A stretch of DNA of 64,000 nucleotides from Carboxylicivirga sp. (GCA_025210475.1 JAOARW010000094.1:62001-126000); one strand, 5' to 3'; shown: positions 53,547 through 63,694, numbered from the stretch's first letter. Notes: generated by a model not told the origin, from the letters alone. Numbers and translations: made by a program.

Positions 53547-54593
53547 ATGGAACAACAACGGGTTTTATTGGGGATGAGTGGTGGAATGGATAGTTCCATG
53601 TCGGCAGTACTTTTGCAGGAACAGGGCTACGAAGTAATTGGTGCCACCCTGCTCACACATACAGACAAAAATGATGAAAGCATTGTGGCCGCACAGCAAC
53701 TGGCCAGTGAGCGCCAGATAAAGCACCACCTGATTGATTGCCGGAAGGAATTTAAAGAAACCGTTATCCAATATTTTAGCGACGAGTACCTGAAGGGGCG
53801 CACTCCCAATCCTTGTATCCGCTGCAACGAAACCATCAAATGGAAGTTACTGCTCGAATTGGCCGATCAGCTCAACTGCCACCACATTGCCACGGGCCAT
53901 TATGTACAAAAAGTAGAGATCGAGGGGCAATGGTACATTAAAAAAGGTATCGATCCCAACAAAGATCAATCGTATTTTCTATGGAACCTCAACCAGCCAA
54001 CCATCAGCCGGGCTTTATTTCCGCTTGGAGAGCTACATAAAGATGAAGTCAGAACATTGGCCCGAAAGTGTGGTTATGATCATTTTGCGGATAAAAAAGA
54101 AAGCATGGGCGTATGCTTTTTATCCGGCACTGATTACCGCGACTATCTTAAACACCTCCTGGGCAACGATCATCCGGCTTTTGCCGAAGGATTGGTCGTT
54201 GATCAAAACAAAAATGTGCTGGGACACCACGAGGGATTTCCGTTTTACACCATCGGTCAGCGCCGAGGAATCGAAGGAGTAGCCAAAGGTATGTGTGTGG
54301 TGGCCATCGATGCCAAAAGCAAACAAGTGATTGCCGGTGATCGGGATTTCTTACTTCGCTCATCGCTTCAACTCACTGAATACTCTTTAACCAGCAATCA
54401 ATCATTGTGGTTCGATCGAAAAGTATTTATCCGAATCCGAGGATTGGATAGTGTACCTGGCTATGATGGACAAATTAGCCGAACAGCAAATGGCTTATCG
54501 GTAAAATTCGATAACGATGTATGGGCAGTTACACCTGGCCAATCCATTGTGTTTTATCAAAATGATTGCATTATTGGCGGAGGCATATTGTGA
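53547..54593 (+). CDS. mnmA: tRNA-specific 2-thiouridylase
   Basis: The ATG at 53547 is preferred over a GTG two codons upstream. The 348-residue protein thiolates U34 of Lys, Glu and Gln tRNAs. The PP-loop is SGGMDSSMSAVLL; the catalytic cysteines are in TPNPCIRCNETIKW and KESMGVCFLSGTDYRDYL; the KKGIDPNKDQSYFLWNL and FYTIGQRRGI segments are diagnostic. It is slightly shorter than the Escherichia coli enzyme, as is usual in Bacteroidota. A 150-base gap follows. Confidence 0.96.
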   Translation: MEQQRVLLGMSGGMDSSMSAVLLQEQGYEVIGATLLTHTDKNDESIVAAQQLASERQIKHHLIDCRKEFKETVIQYFSDEYLKGRTPNPCIRCNETIKWKLLLELADQLNCHHIATGHYVQKVEIEGQWYIKKGIDPNKDQSYFLWNLNQPTISRALFPLGELHKDEVRTLARKCGYDHFADKKESMGVCFLSGTDYRDYLKHLLGNDHPAFAEGLVVDQNKNVLGHHEGFPFYTIGQRRGIEGVAKGMCVVAIDAKSKQVIAGDRDFLLRSSLQLTEYSLTSNQSLWFDRKVFIRIRGLDSVPGYDGQISRTANGLSVKFDNDVWAVTPGQSIVFYQNDCIIGGGIL

Positions 54594-54745
54594 TATTGTT
54601 AAGATCCGGAGGGTTATGAAACTCGTTTTATTTTAGAATCCCAGAAGGAATCAACTTTTGAATGCAAAAACCACTATGGACAGGCCACTCCCAACAAGCA
54701 TTACAACTTAATTAACTATATTCGTTGCCATAAACCTGTCTGATC

Positions 54746-55279
54746 ATGAAAGAACTTAGATATACATTGCCGATATTGCTGATTTGTTTTTTTAACAACA
54801 CCAAAGCTCAAGAACTTAAGATAGGAGATGTTGCCCCCGACTTTACTCAAAAGTCGCTTAATGGTGAGTCACTGTCTCTTTCTTCCCTTCGTGGACAAAT
54901 TGTTCTGATAGATTTCTGGGCCTCGTGGTGTGCCCCCTGCCGCAAGGAAAATCCACACCTTGTAGAAGCCTATAACCGTTATAAAGACACGACCTTTATT
55001 AATGCCAATGGTTTTGCCATCCTAAGCGTTTCGCTGGACATGAAAGATAAAGCATGGAAAAAAGCCATTAAAGACGATGGCATGATCTGGCCTTACCATA
55101 CGAGCGATCTGCGTGGCTGGCGCAATGAGGTGGCTCAGCTATATGGTGTGCGTAAAATTCCTGGCAACTACCTGATTGATGAAAATGGTGTGATTGTGGC
55201 CATCAACCTGCGAGGAGAAGCCTTAGAGAAAAAGCTTAAAAAACTCAAACGAAAAGGTTGGTATCGATTTTGGGAGTAG
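54746..55279 (+). CDS. TlpA-type exported thioredoxin
   Basis: The 177-residue protein has a signal peptide (cleavage near TKAQ) and a single redoxin domain with FWASWCAPCRKENPHL and the cis-proline segment IPGNYLIDENGVI. It is a compact relative of the larger TlpA protein at 28182. It converges with the Cys-rich lipoprotein and DsbA-like genes on the other strand, from which only a shared terminator separates it, so a reducing TlpA and an oxidising or isomerising DsbA sit side by side. Confidence 0.92.
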   Translation: MKELRYTLPILLICFFNNTKAQELKIGDVAPDFTQKSLNGESLSLSSLRGQIVLIDFWASWCAPCRKENPHLVEAYNRYKDTTFINANGFAILSVSLDMKDKAWKKAIKDDGMIWPYHTSDLRGWRNEVAQLYGVRKIPGNYLIDENGVIVAINLRGEALEKKLKKLKRKGWYRFWE

Positions 55280-55285
55280 ATATCA

Positions 55286-55330
55286 TAAAAAAAGACCTGA
55301 TAAGTACATTGCCTATCAGGTCTTTTTTTT
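55286..55330. terminator. Bidirectional terminator
   Basis: AGACCTGATA and TATCAGGTCT pair perfectly, with an A-run before and a T-run after, so it ends transcription from both sides. Confidence 0.9.
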
Positions 55331-55343
55331 ATGCGTAGCCTTT

Positions 55344-55667
55344 TTAATTGCAAATAGCGGCAGAACGAGCTTCATCCAACAATTGCATGGTGTGCTTATC
55401 CAATTCCATTTGCATCAATTGTATTTCCTGAGCACTGGCTTTTGGCTTACAAAGTGCTACAATATCATCTTTTGATGTGTATTTATCGCCATTATAGATA
55501 TAATAACAATCACCATCATCAGGGCAACAAGTAGCAATATCAGCACTTGGACATTGAGATAATGGAGTATCATCACATGTTTCTTCATCATCTGATTCGC
55601 ACGACGTAAATGAAACCATTAATGCTAATGCAAATAAATAAGTTAGTAAGGAAAGTTGCTTTTTCAT
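55344..55667 (-). CDS. Small Cys-rich lipoprotein
   Basis: The start at 55667 (MKKQLSLLTYLFAL) begins a clean lipoprotein signal ending in FTSCES. The mature part of about 83 residues holds seven further cysteines (ETCDDTPLSQCPS, ATCCPDDGDCYY, LCKP and a C-terminal ICN). No family is recognised. It lies 25 bases after the DsbA-like gene, so it is a likely folding client or partner of that protein. The spacing of the cysteines does not match a known metal or haem motif. Confidence 0.7.
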   Translation of the reverse strand: MKKQLSLLTYLFALALMVSFTSCESDDEETCDDTPLSQCPSADIATCCPDDGDCYYIYNGDKYTSKDDIVALCKPKASAQEIQLMQMELDKHTMQLLDEARSAAICN

Positions 55668-55692
55668 ATCTATCATTTTATTGATCTACAAA

Positions 55693-56307
55693 TTAATTAT
55701 TTAACAATTTCTTTTCAAAAGTACTAAAGTCAGCGTAACCACTTTTCACTTTATTCTTAAATACAAAGGTAGGCGTTCCATTTGTCTTTAGTTCACCTAA
55801 TGCCTGATTATTTATTTTAACAGCACGAAAATCGTTGTTTTCAACAATGCATTCCCCCAACTCTTCATTAATGGCTATAAAGTCATCAACCAATCCTTGA
55901 AAATGTGTAGTATACATGACCTTACTATTATGCATAAACAGCTTATGAATTTTATCAAACAAACCAATGCCATTGACACAAATTGCAGTTTGATAAGCCT
56001 TAAGAGCAACTTCATCTCCCAAAGGACAAGTAAGTCTCAATCTCAGATTAATTTGCCCGGTATCAAGGTATTTATTTTTAATAATTGGATAAGCCTCATT
56101 CATAAATCCCTTACAAAAAGTACAATTGTAGTTAAAATAAACTATCAAACTTTCAGGAGCATCTGCATTACCTAAAACAATATCACCTGGTAAAGGCATT
56201 GTAATATCATGAACTTTTTCCTGCTGGGTGAGATACTTTTTAACAACCAACAGCATTGATGATAATGCTATAACGACAACAATTATAATCCAACCCTTCC
56301 GACTCAT
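55693..56307 (-). CDS. Membrane-anchored DsbA-like thioredoxin protein
   Basis: The 204-residue protein has an N-terminal membrane anchor (residues 5-22) and a DsbA/DsbG-like thioredoxin domain: PLPGDIVLGNADAPESLIVY, the active site NCTFCKGFM, a helical insert, and the cis-proline strand TNGTPTFVFKNK. It would handle disulphides in the periplasm. It starts right after the AsmA-like gene and is followed by the Cys-rich lipoprotein gene; all three are probably one transcript. Confidence 0.88.
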   Translation of the reverse strand: MSRKGWIIIVVVIALSSMLLVVKKYLTQQEKVHDITMPLPGDIVLGNADAPESLIVYFNYNCTFCKGFMNEAYPIIKNKYLDTGQINLRLRLTCPLGDEVALKAYQTAICVNGIGLFDKIHKLFMHNSKVMYTTHFQGLVDDFIAINEELGECIVENNDFRAVKINNQALGELKTNGTPTFVFKNKVKSGYADFSTFEKKLLNN

Positions 56308-56308
56308 A

Positions 56309-59281
56309 TTATCGATTTACTCCTGTTTCATATTCTACTAAGCCCTGATCAAAGATCAAATCTACCTGGCTTTGTTTTACCCTTAACTTTCGCTTCATTG
56401 CACGTCTTTCGTCAGATTTTTCAGATTCCAACCCACTCTTTGTTATTCCATTATTAATTATATAATAAGCAAACATAGAAGTCAATCCTTTGACTCCTCC
56501 ACCATCTTTAGTGTTTCCTTCATTCTTGGTTTGCTTTTTCTCAAGACGTTTAGTTTGCCCCTTTCGCAATATCTCTTTTAAATAAAATCGAAGATGATAC
56601 TCACAATCTAGGTTAAAATTTTGCATACCAAACAGAGTCACATTAAACTTATTGGTTTTAATATCTGTTTGAGGTGCATAAATAGAATTATCAAACACAA
56701 ATAACTTTGTATCTATTGTTTTAAAAACAATATCTTCCATTCCATCAATACCATACTCCTGCCCCATTTCAACTGCAATATCATAATTCTGAAGTCTTCC
56801 ATCCTCCAGAAGCATACCTCCCTGAACCCTTATTTTATCAGTAATCACCGAATCTCTGATTACCACCTCTCCCAAAAGATCAGTGCTTAACAAACCAGTC
56901 CACTGTTCATGATCTATAAAGGTATTTCCATATTCTTTAAAGTCATCAAATTCAGTAAGAATCTGATAAATATCCATCTTATTGGTTTTGTTTTTGAAAA
57001 ACATTCGCATCTCATCTTCATTATATGCTTCAAACCTCAATGAAGAATTCATCTCACCTTTAAAAGCATGAAGTTTCAATTCATCAATTAAATAAAGCGT
57101 ATCGCAAACTTTATACAGGGCACTCATATTTTCAATTAAAGCCTTACCATATTTAAATCGATTAACTTTTAACTGTCCCTTCGCCTGAAAACTATAATTA
57201 ACAGGTTCTGAAGCCTGAACAACCGGTTCCTTTTTAGCCGTGGTATCTTCTGTTACAAACGATTCTATAAGCGCATAGTCGATATCACCTGCATTAAAAT
57301 AACCTTCTGCTTTTATGGTATCGGCTCGGTTTAGCCAGTAAGCATTGTAAAAGTTTTGCACCCATGTTGAATCCGATTCAAAAGTAATGCCAGAAAAAGC
57401 GCCATGCAGCTTATTAATGGCAATGGAATCGTTCTGCAAGGATATTTGTCCACTAACACCCTTAAGCTGCATCGATGGATCTTGCATCAACACGGTAACA
57501 TCCTGCATTTGGGTTTCCAATTGACTGGAAGTAAAAAGCTTTTCCATGGTACTTTCTACCAGGTCATCCATGTCGAGTGTACCTTCAGATTTTAACTGTG
57601 CATTAACCACACCACTCATATCTTTAATTAAAGAATCGGGGGCAAAACCTTTAAAATCGGCTAGATTAGCTATTACATCCGCCTCCATCTGATAACGAGG
57701 AGCACCTAAACTATCAATGCTCAAGTGCCCAAGTAGATGACTCCCTGGCGTGGATAGTTCAATATCTTCAAGAATAACATCCATGGCATCAACATCTTTT
57801 AAGCTTCCGTTAAACCGTCCTTTAATAGCCGCATCATCGATGTTTAAAGCATAGGTATTAATCGTTCCGCTCAATTTGCTCAATTGAAAGTTTTGCTTTT
57901 GGTAATCCATCACGGCATCCATACCACTTACCAGAATAAGGGAATCCATATCGATTCCAAAATCCTTCATTTGCAATTGCACAATACTGCGATCGAGCAT
58001 ATAATCAGCGAAGGCCAAATCGTATTTTTCAGGTAATGTACCCTGAGTTTGAAAATTCAACTGAACTTCACCGGCTATACTTTTCACCAACGAATCGGGA
58101 ATAAAAGGCTTCAGGTCTGCCATATTTAACAATAGATCCGATTTCAGAGAGTAATCTATTTTTTCAAGATTATTAATTATTCCACTAAACAAACCTTTAC
58201 TTTCGCCACTCACGAAAGCAAAAGTGTCTATTTCAACCTTGCTTGTTTCATTGTTCATTAAACTCCCATTGGTATAACTACCAACCAAATTGATATTGCC
58301 TACCAAAGGGTAATCGCCCATTTTAACAGCTCCATTTTTAAAATTCAAACGGACATCTAACTTTGGCATGGTGCTGTCATTATACATACCACTTATGCTC
58401 GACTCCGCTTTAAGTAGGCCTTGTAGCTGACTCAACTCGAAGGCGCGCATCAAGCTATCGGGCACATATTTATTTAAAATTCCCAAATCCAGTCTCTCAG
58501 CCTTTACCTTTAAATCAGCATAAACAGAAGAATCATTCTTCAGTTCTCCACTGGCCTGCAATGCTATACCATCCGAATTCAACTGCAAATCTTTAATACT
58601 AATCAAATCATTAAAGTAAGTCACATCCATGTTTAACTTCAGTTCATTCATCAAATGCAAGGGGCTTTCCGGATAGCGACATTGATTGGCCCTTAACTGT
58701 CCTTTAAAACTTGCTTTTGTATTTTCATCATCAATGTAAATACTCGTTAAGCCTTCGTCGATATACAAACAAGCACTCACATGATTAACATCATCGTTAA
58801 AGGAGCATAACAAATTATTCAACTCCAGATGCTCCAAAGACAAATACAGAGTGCCCGAAGATGTTGTATCAGTGGTTTCATCACTCGAATCGGACAAAAA
58901 CACATCAAAATTGGTACGGCCGGTCGAATCAATCTGGTAGTTCGCCATTCCGCCCTCAACACTTACTTTTTTAATAAAAAATTCACTGGATATCAAAGGC
59001 ATTAATTCCACCGATATAAACAAGCGGTGAATACCGGCCAGAGAATCATTGGATGCAGTAATACCAACATCCTGCAATTCCACCATCGCATCAGGAAAAT
59101 CTTTTAAGAGTGAAAAGTCAATACTCTTCACCGAAATATTAGCATCTACCTGCTGATTAAGCTTATTTAATGCAATTTTCGCAACGCGCTCTTCAGCCAG
59201 CTCTGCAATTAAAATCAGAACCAATACCAAAGCGAAAACAATGATGGAAAAGTAGGCCAGAAACCTTTTTAAATTCTTCAT
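56309..59281 (-). CDS. AsmA-like (TamB/AsmA-type) envelope protein
   Basis: The start at 59281 (MKNLKRFLAYFSIIVFALVL) is chosen because it begins the single N-terminal membrane helix. The 990-residue protein then has an AsmA-type N-domain (ALNKLNQQVDANISVKSIDF, LLKDFPDAMVELQDVGI) and a long series of beta-strand repeats, several with DMADLKPFIPDSLVKS / NLADFKGFAPDSLIKD units, typical of bridge-like lipid-transfer proteins. It ends in a basic C-terminus. It would span the periplasm and carry phospholipids to the outer membrane. Confidence 0.88.
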   Translation of the reverse strand: MKNLKRFLAYFSIIVFALVLVLILIAELAEERVAKIALNKLNQQVDANISVKSIDFSLLKDFPDAMVELQDVGITASNDSLAGIHRLFISVELMPLISSEFFIKKVSVEGGMANYQIDSTGRTNFDVFLSDSSDETTDTTSSGTLYLSLEHLELNNLLCSFNDDVNHVSACLYIDEGLTSIYIDDENTKASFKGQLRANQCRYPESPLHLMNELKLNMDVTYFNDLISIKDLQLNSDGIALQASGELKNDSSVYADLKVKAERLDLGILNKYVPDSLMRAFELSQLQGLLKAESSISGMYNDSTMPKLDVRLNFKNGAVKMGDYPLVGNINLVGSYTNGSLMNNETSKVEIDTFAFVSGESKGLFSGIINNLEKIDYSLKSDLLLNMADLKPFIPDSLVKSIAGEVQLNFQTQGTLPEKYDLAFADYMLDRSIVQLQMKDFGIDMDSLILVSGMDAVMDYQKQNFQLSKLSGTINTYALNIDDAAIKGRFNGSLKDVDAMDVILEDIELSTPGSHLLGHLSIDSLGAPRYQMEADVIANLADFKGFAPDSLIKDMSGVVNAQLKSEGTLDMDDLVESTMEKLFTSSQLETQMQDVTVLMQDPSMQLKGVSGQISLQNDSIAINKLHGAFSGITFESDSTWVQNFYNAYWLNRADTIKAEGYFNAGDIDYALIESFVTEDTTAKKEPVVQASEPVNYSFQAKGQLKVNRFKYGKALIENMSALYKVCDTLYLIDELKLHAFKGEMNSSLRFEAYNEDEMRMFFKNKTNKMDIYQILTEFDDFKEYGNTFIDHEQWTGLLSTDLLGEVVIRDSVITDKIRVQGGMLLEDGRLQNYDIAVEMGQEYGIDGMEDIVFKTIDTKLFVFDNSIYAPQTDIKTNKFNVTLFGMQNFNLDCEYHLRFYLKEILRKGQTKRLEKKQTKNEGNTKDGGGVKGLTSMFAYYIINNGITKSGLESEKSDERRAMKRKLRVKQSQVDLIFDQGLVEYETGVNR

Positions 59282-59484
59282 GGTAAACAATGCAATTAAG
59301 CGGAAATTCGATTTGAGTTTATTCCGCAATTTATCCTACAAAATTAGGTTAAACAAATTTAGGATTTAAACATTTTATCACGACAATTTTTCATCGAAGA
59401 ACTTACTATTTTAATCAAACAGTCTAAAAAAAGTGCCAATTAAGTTGACACCACCAAAAAGTTGCCGTAAATTGACTTTGTCTC

Positions 59485-59617
59485 ATGGATGAGATTTCGA
59501 ATTCAGTTATGGAGCCAAAAGCTGTGGCACCTCGCTATAATAAGGGTACGAGGATCCTGGTAAAAGTTTTGCCATCAAAGGATAACGAGAGTTGAAACGG
59601 CTTTTAGCTCTTTTTTT
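59485..59617 (+). ncRNA. Candidate structured RNA (or 36-codon ORF)
   Basis: GAGCCAAAAGC (59512-59522) pairs with GCTTTTAGCTC (59600-59610), with one mismatch, and seven T follow. Inside are CCTCG/CGAGG (59530/59549) and a nested ATCC...GGAT arm with GGTAA/TTGCC. A TGACTTTG box lies at 59473-59480. The same stretch also holds an ORF of 36 codons (59485-59595, MDEISNSVMEPKAVAPRYNK at its start). The rest of the gap 59282-59723 has no other gene. Confidence 0.45.
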
Positions 59618-59723
59618 GTGCCTTTTTTATCGCTTTTCACAAACCTTTTCCTGAAACTTTGCCCCACGCAAGGCGTATAGATGCCTCGTATGTTGTATAT
59701 TCGTTAGAAAAAGCACCTCATCT

Positions 59724-61322
59724 ATGATTAAAAGACTTTTCGCTATACTCGGCGTTATTTTGCTCGGACAGTATGTTATGTCGCAAGCTGTCAGCCATTA
59801 CGAAAATCCTTATTATTCGCCATTTGAGCGATACGTTTATAAGCCCGGAACCAATTTCCACACTTCCATCAGGCAATACCGAATGGATCAGTTAAATGTC
59901 ATTGTTAATACCGACTCTGTGCTATACGATGGATTAAAAGTGCCGGAAGGTCACCTAAACTTCTGGAAACGCCTTTTACATGATGATTTATTCACCCTTG
60001 ATAAAGGTGATGTAAATATTGTCGTTAATCCCATATTCAACTTTGAAGGCGGAAGAGAAAATAATGAAGGCATCAATACCTGGACCAATTCGCGTGGTTT
60101 ATACATTAAAGGAAACATTGGTAAACACCTGTATTTTTATACCGATTTTGTGGAGAATCAGGCGGTATTGCCAAACTATCTGGATGCATTTGCCAACAAA
60201 ACCAATATGATGCCAGGCGAAGGCCAACGTAAAAATTTTGGTAGTAATGGCCATGATTATGCACAGGCGACAGGTTACATCGCATTTAACTTTGCCAAAT
60301 ATTTCAATCTGCAGGTCGGTAATGGAAAGCAGTTTATTGGAGATGGACACCGTTCTTTATTGCTTTCAGATGGAGCTTTCAGTTACCCGTATGTGAAATT
60401 AACGGCTGATTTCTGGAATATCAAGTACATGGTGATGTGGAACAAAATGCTGAATTACGATGAAATTGCCGACCAAACCGATTTTCGCTACCCTGGCAAA
60501 TACAGTGTTCAACAATACCTTGACTGGAATATTACTAAGCGCTTTAGCCTTGGTTTGTACGCCAATGTGGTTTATGCCGAGCAAGACACAAGCGGTTACC
60601 GCGGATTCGACATTCATTATCTCAATCCTGTGAATTTTTTCAGACCGGTCGAATACAACCTGGGATCTCCCGATAATGTAACAATGGGATTCAACACAAG
60701 GTATATAGCAGCAGACTGGCTAACCCTTTACGGACAGTTTGTATTGGGAGAGTTTAAATTTGATGAAGTATTCAGCGGTGAGAAATGGTGGGCCAATAAG
60801 CATGGTTTCCAGATAGGTGCCCGTTCATTTGATTTATTTGGAATTGAGAAGCTGGATTTGCAATTGGAATATAACCAGGTTCGACCTTATACTTATTCTC
60901 ACTATACCAGCATTTATTCATATAGTCATATGGGGCAACCAATGGCACATGTGTTCGGTGCCAACTTTCGGGAAGGCTTAGCCATATTAAAGTATCGAAA
61001 AAACCGCTGGTTGTTTAAGGCTGAATTAATGGCAACTACGTATGGTGATGATTTCGGCGATGGGGTTAGTTGGGGTAAAGATGTATTAATGCCAAATACA
61101 GAACGGCCATTTGACCATGGACATACCATTGGGCAAGGCCTGGAAACCAATGTATATAATGCCGATGTTAATGTATCTTACCTGATCAATCCTCGCAACA
61201 TGTTTAATATTGTGGCCGGAGCCAGAATCAGGAAACTTAAGAATGATAACGAAACAATGGATACTCAACATTTTTATTTTGGTGTTCGAACATCATTAAA
61301 AGCTCTGTATCATAATTTCTAA
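59724..61322 (+). CDS. RemB/Wzi-like outer-membrane beta-barrel protein
   Basis: The 532-residue protein has a signal peptide (cleavage near VMSQ) and a long beta-barrel pattern of alternating aromatic strands, with LQVGNGKQFIGDGHRSLLLS and DFWNIKYMVMWNKM, which recall RemB and the Wzi capsule assembly family in Bacteroidota. It ends in an aromatic residue (KALYHNF). RemB is an outer-membrane gliding-motility protein in flavobacteria; no gliding gene is nearby, so a capsule or generic porin-like function is as likely. Confidence 0.7.
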   Translation: MIKRLFAILGVILLGQYVMSQAVSHYENPYYSPFERYVYKPGTNFHTSIRQYRMDQLNVIVNTDSVLYDGLKVPEGHLNFWKRLLHDDLFTLDKGDVNIVVNPIFNFEGGRENNEGINTWTNSRGLYIKGNIGKHLYFYTDFVENQAVLPNYLDAFANKTNMMPGEGQRKNFGSNGHDYAQATGYIAFNFAKYFNLQVGNGKQFIGDGHRSLLLSDGAFSYPYVKLTADFWNIKYMVMWNKMLNYDEIADQTDFRYPGKYSVQQYLDWNITKRFSLGLYANVVYAEQDTSGYRGFDIHYLNPVNFFRPVEYNLGSPDNVTMGFNTRYIAADWLTLYGQFVLGEFKFDEVFSGEKWWANKHGFQIGARSFDLFGIEKLDLQLEYNQVRPYTYSHYTSIYSYSHMGQPMAHVFGANFREGLAILKYRKNRWLFKAELMATTYGDDFGDGVSWGKDVLMPNTERPFDHGHTIGQGLETNVYNADVNVSYLINPRNMFNIVAGARIRKLKNDNETMDTQHFYFGVRTSLKALYHNF

Positions 61323-61349
61323 ACACATTTATCTAAGATATAATAACAA

Positions 61350-61377
61350 AAAAAGCGCCTCCAACAGGGCGCTTTTT
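61350..61377. terminator. Bidirectional terminator
   Basis: AAAAAGCGCC pairs with GGCGCTTTTT around a loop of about eight bases with A- and T-rich flanks; it serves the barrel gene and the converging yitT-like gene. Confidence 0.85.
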
Positions 61378-61399
61378 GTTATATTTCTATTGAATCAGA

Positions 61400-62332
61400 T
61401 TAGTGTCCTCCACTATCCGACTCAATTGCTTTAAATCCTTCACCCAATACCTGGCTACTATCCATTACATTTACGAAAGCCTTAGGGTCAATTTTCGAAA
61501 TGTGACTCAACAGAATCTGTGACTCCCGACGAGTGACAGTGGTATAAATCACTTTTCTTTCTACTCCTTCGTACATGCCCATGGCTGTAATCATGGTACC
61601 TCCACGTTGAATGTTGTTCAGAAGTTTATCCTGAATCGCCTCCGCTTTATCGGATATAATAAACAAGGTTTTATTCACTTTCATACCATCGATTACCATG
61701 TCAATGATTTTACCTTCAATAAAGATAACCACCCACGAATAAATTGGTAATGTCCAGTCGATACCTCTAAAGGTAAAATCTCCACCTTCCTGTGGCATAA
61801 AAATCGTCAACATAGTAATAGTACCATCCACAATCATTACCAGTTTACCCAAGGACATGCGCGTATACTTATTCAGAATCATGGATATGATATCGGATCC
61901 TCCTGATGTAGCGCGAGACTTAAAAATAAAACCAATGGCTACACCATAAATTATACCTGATATGATGGTATTTAGTATGGGTTCGTTTGGAATAAATGCG
62001 TCGTGTCCCCATACCGATGGTAATTCAAGCACATAGACAAATCCCATAATAGCAAAGGTACTTACCAATGTTTTTATCCCGAATCGTGGCCCCAGGATGA
62101 TGGTACCAATGATTAACAAAGGAATTTCCATAAATAAGACGGAAGTACTGATATTAAATCCGATTGTGTGATACATAAAGTTAGCGATCCCATAAACACC
62201 ACCTGGTGCTAACATGTACGGATTAACAAACAATACATCTCCAATTGCAAACAAAAGGCTACCCATAATAATATACGAGTAGGCAACAAACCAGTCCTTT
62301 GAGAAGAACTTTTCCTTAGTAACAAAAGCCAT
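61400..62332 (-). CDS. YitT family membrane protein
   Basis: The 310-residue protein has five to six membrane helices over residues 15-200, with ATSGGSDIISMILNKYTRM as the hallmark segment, and a C-terminal cytosolic DUF2179 domain (IQRGGTMITAMGMYEGVERK and SHISKIDPKAFVNVMDSSQV). The family is of unknown function; a role in transport or signalling is assumed. It lies 135 bases downstream of the MFS gene on the same strand. Confidence 0.92.
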   Translation of the reverse strand: MAFVTKEKFFSKDWFVAYSYIIMGSLLFAIGDVLFVNPYMLAPGGVYGIANFMYHTIGFNISTSVLFMEIPLLIIGTIILGPRFGIKTLVSTFAIMGFVYVLELPSVWGHDAFIPNEPILNTIISGIIYGVAIGFIFKSRATSGGSDIISMILNKYTRMSLGKLVMIVDGTITMLTIFMPQEGGDFTFRGIDWTLPIYSWVVIFIEGKIIDMVIDGMKVNKTLFIISDKAEAIQDKLLNNIQRGGTMITAMGMYEGVERKVIYTTVTRRESQILLSHISKIDPKAFVNVMDSSQVLGEGFKAIESDSGGH

Positions 62333-62467
62333 AATTCAATTTAAATTTTTGTGTTCATTCAAAAAATCGCGCGAAGGTCGGCTCATTTAAGCAATTGAGA
62401 AATGATAAAATTCACTATTCGAAAAAAACACCTGACTAGTGCAAGATTATTTTACCCTATTAAAATT

Positions 62468-63694
62468 TTAGATTCGACGATGAATGAGAGTAGTCGCAAA
62501 AAGCAAGGCAGATATAGAAGTAATTCCCCACCCCAATCCAAAATAATTAACAACAAAACCCAATATCAATGCCATTAATGCTGCAAATAAAGTTTCACTT
62601 TGCGATTCGACAGACATGACACTGGCCATAATTTTTTCTTCAAACTGCTGCGAAATGTATTTTACTCCCAATGGACGCCTTAGATTTTGAAATATCAGTA
62701 TAGCACCAAAGCAAAGTAATGCAGGAAAATACAACGACATCAAAAATAAAACACCCGCCAAGATTCCAAGACCATAGCCCAGCAGCTGAATTTTAAACAA
62801 ACCTGATTTAATCGATCGACTATTCTGTTCGACCCTAAATGCATTACGCGATGCGTATGAACTAAGGAAATAAAGTAAGAAATAAACCCCACCAATTAAG
62901 ATTGCCTCATTTTGCTTTACTGTAAAATCCGGCGACAAAACAAAAACTGCCGAAAAACTGGCCACTATGATTTGAATATAATCTTTCACAGCCTTATAGT
63001 AACCCGTGTAACTACTCGTTAACACTATGGCATTTATTTTCAGGGATGATTTAAGTGCTGTAAATACCGCCTTTATTTGCCCAATCAGTGTTTTCCATAT
63101 TGAATCATATTCTCCGAATGAATCACCATTGAGGTAACTTGGGTATGAACTCAATAATATTAAATCGAAAAGATATGGAATGGCCGTGAGTAAAAACATC
63201 AAGGCATAATTACCTGTATAAAAAAACAATGCGGCACTTAAAGCTGATGATATTGCTGATCCTCTTTGTGACCACGCCCTGGTACGACCATAATACCTCG
63301 CTTTCTCATCCTGCCAGTTATTCTTGACCAGATAGGCGTTAATCATTGCTTTATGCGTGCCTGTTCTAAAAGCATCACCCACCCCATAAAATAAGAACGC
63401 CACCAAATATCCAATAAAATCATTCAATGCATAAAAAAGAAAAAAACTTATCAGGTAGCTGACAAAGGCCATGATCATGGCCTTCTTTCGTCCAATAACA
63501 TCGGCAATAATTCCTGATATAATTTCAAATAAATTTATGATGAACTCGCGAAACGCATATAAAATACCAATCTCGGTATAGTTAATGCCCCGACTTATAA
63601 AGAATAGCAATAGAAAAGGATCAAAGAGCTTCAGGTTTTTAAAAAAACCATAGAAACTAAACTTATAATATTGCTTGTCTTTTTTGAACTTCAA
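62468..63694 (-). CDS. MFS transporter
   Basis: The 408-residue protein has about twelve helices and the MFS motif A between helices 2 and 3 (GIIADVIGRKKAMIMAF). The later GDAFRTGTHKAMINAYLVKN segment is shared with other putative sugar or drug exporters. The substrate is unknown. It is followed by the YitT-like gene and preceded by a region with a conserved hairpin on the other strand. Confidence 0.85.
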   Translation of the reverse strand: MKFKKDKQYYKFSFYGFFKNLKLFDPFLLLFFISRGINYTEIGILYAFREFIINLFEIISGIIADVIGRKKAMIMAFVSYLISFFLFYALNDFIGYLVAFLFYGVGDAFRTGTHKAMINAYLVKNNWQDEKARYYGRTRAWSQRGSAISSALSAALFFYTGNYALMFLLTAIPYLFDLILLSSYPSYLNGDSFGEYDSIWKTLIGQIKAVFTALKSSLKINAIVLTSSYTGYYKAVKDYIQIIVASFSAVFVLSPDFTVKQNEAILIGGVYFLLYFLSSYASRNAFRVEQNSRSIKSGLFKIQLLGYGLGILAGVLFLMSLYFPALLCFGAILIFQNLRRPLGVKYISQQFEEKIMASVMSVESQSETLFAALMALILGFVVNYFGLGWGITSISALLFATTLIHRRI

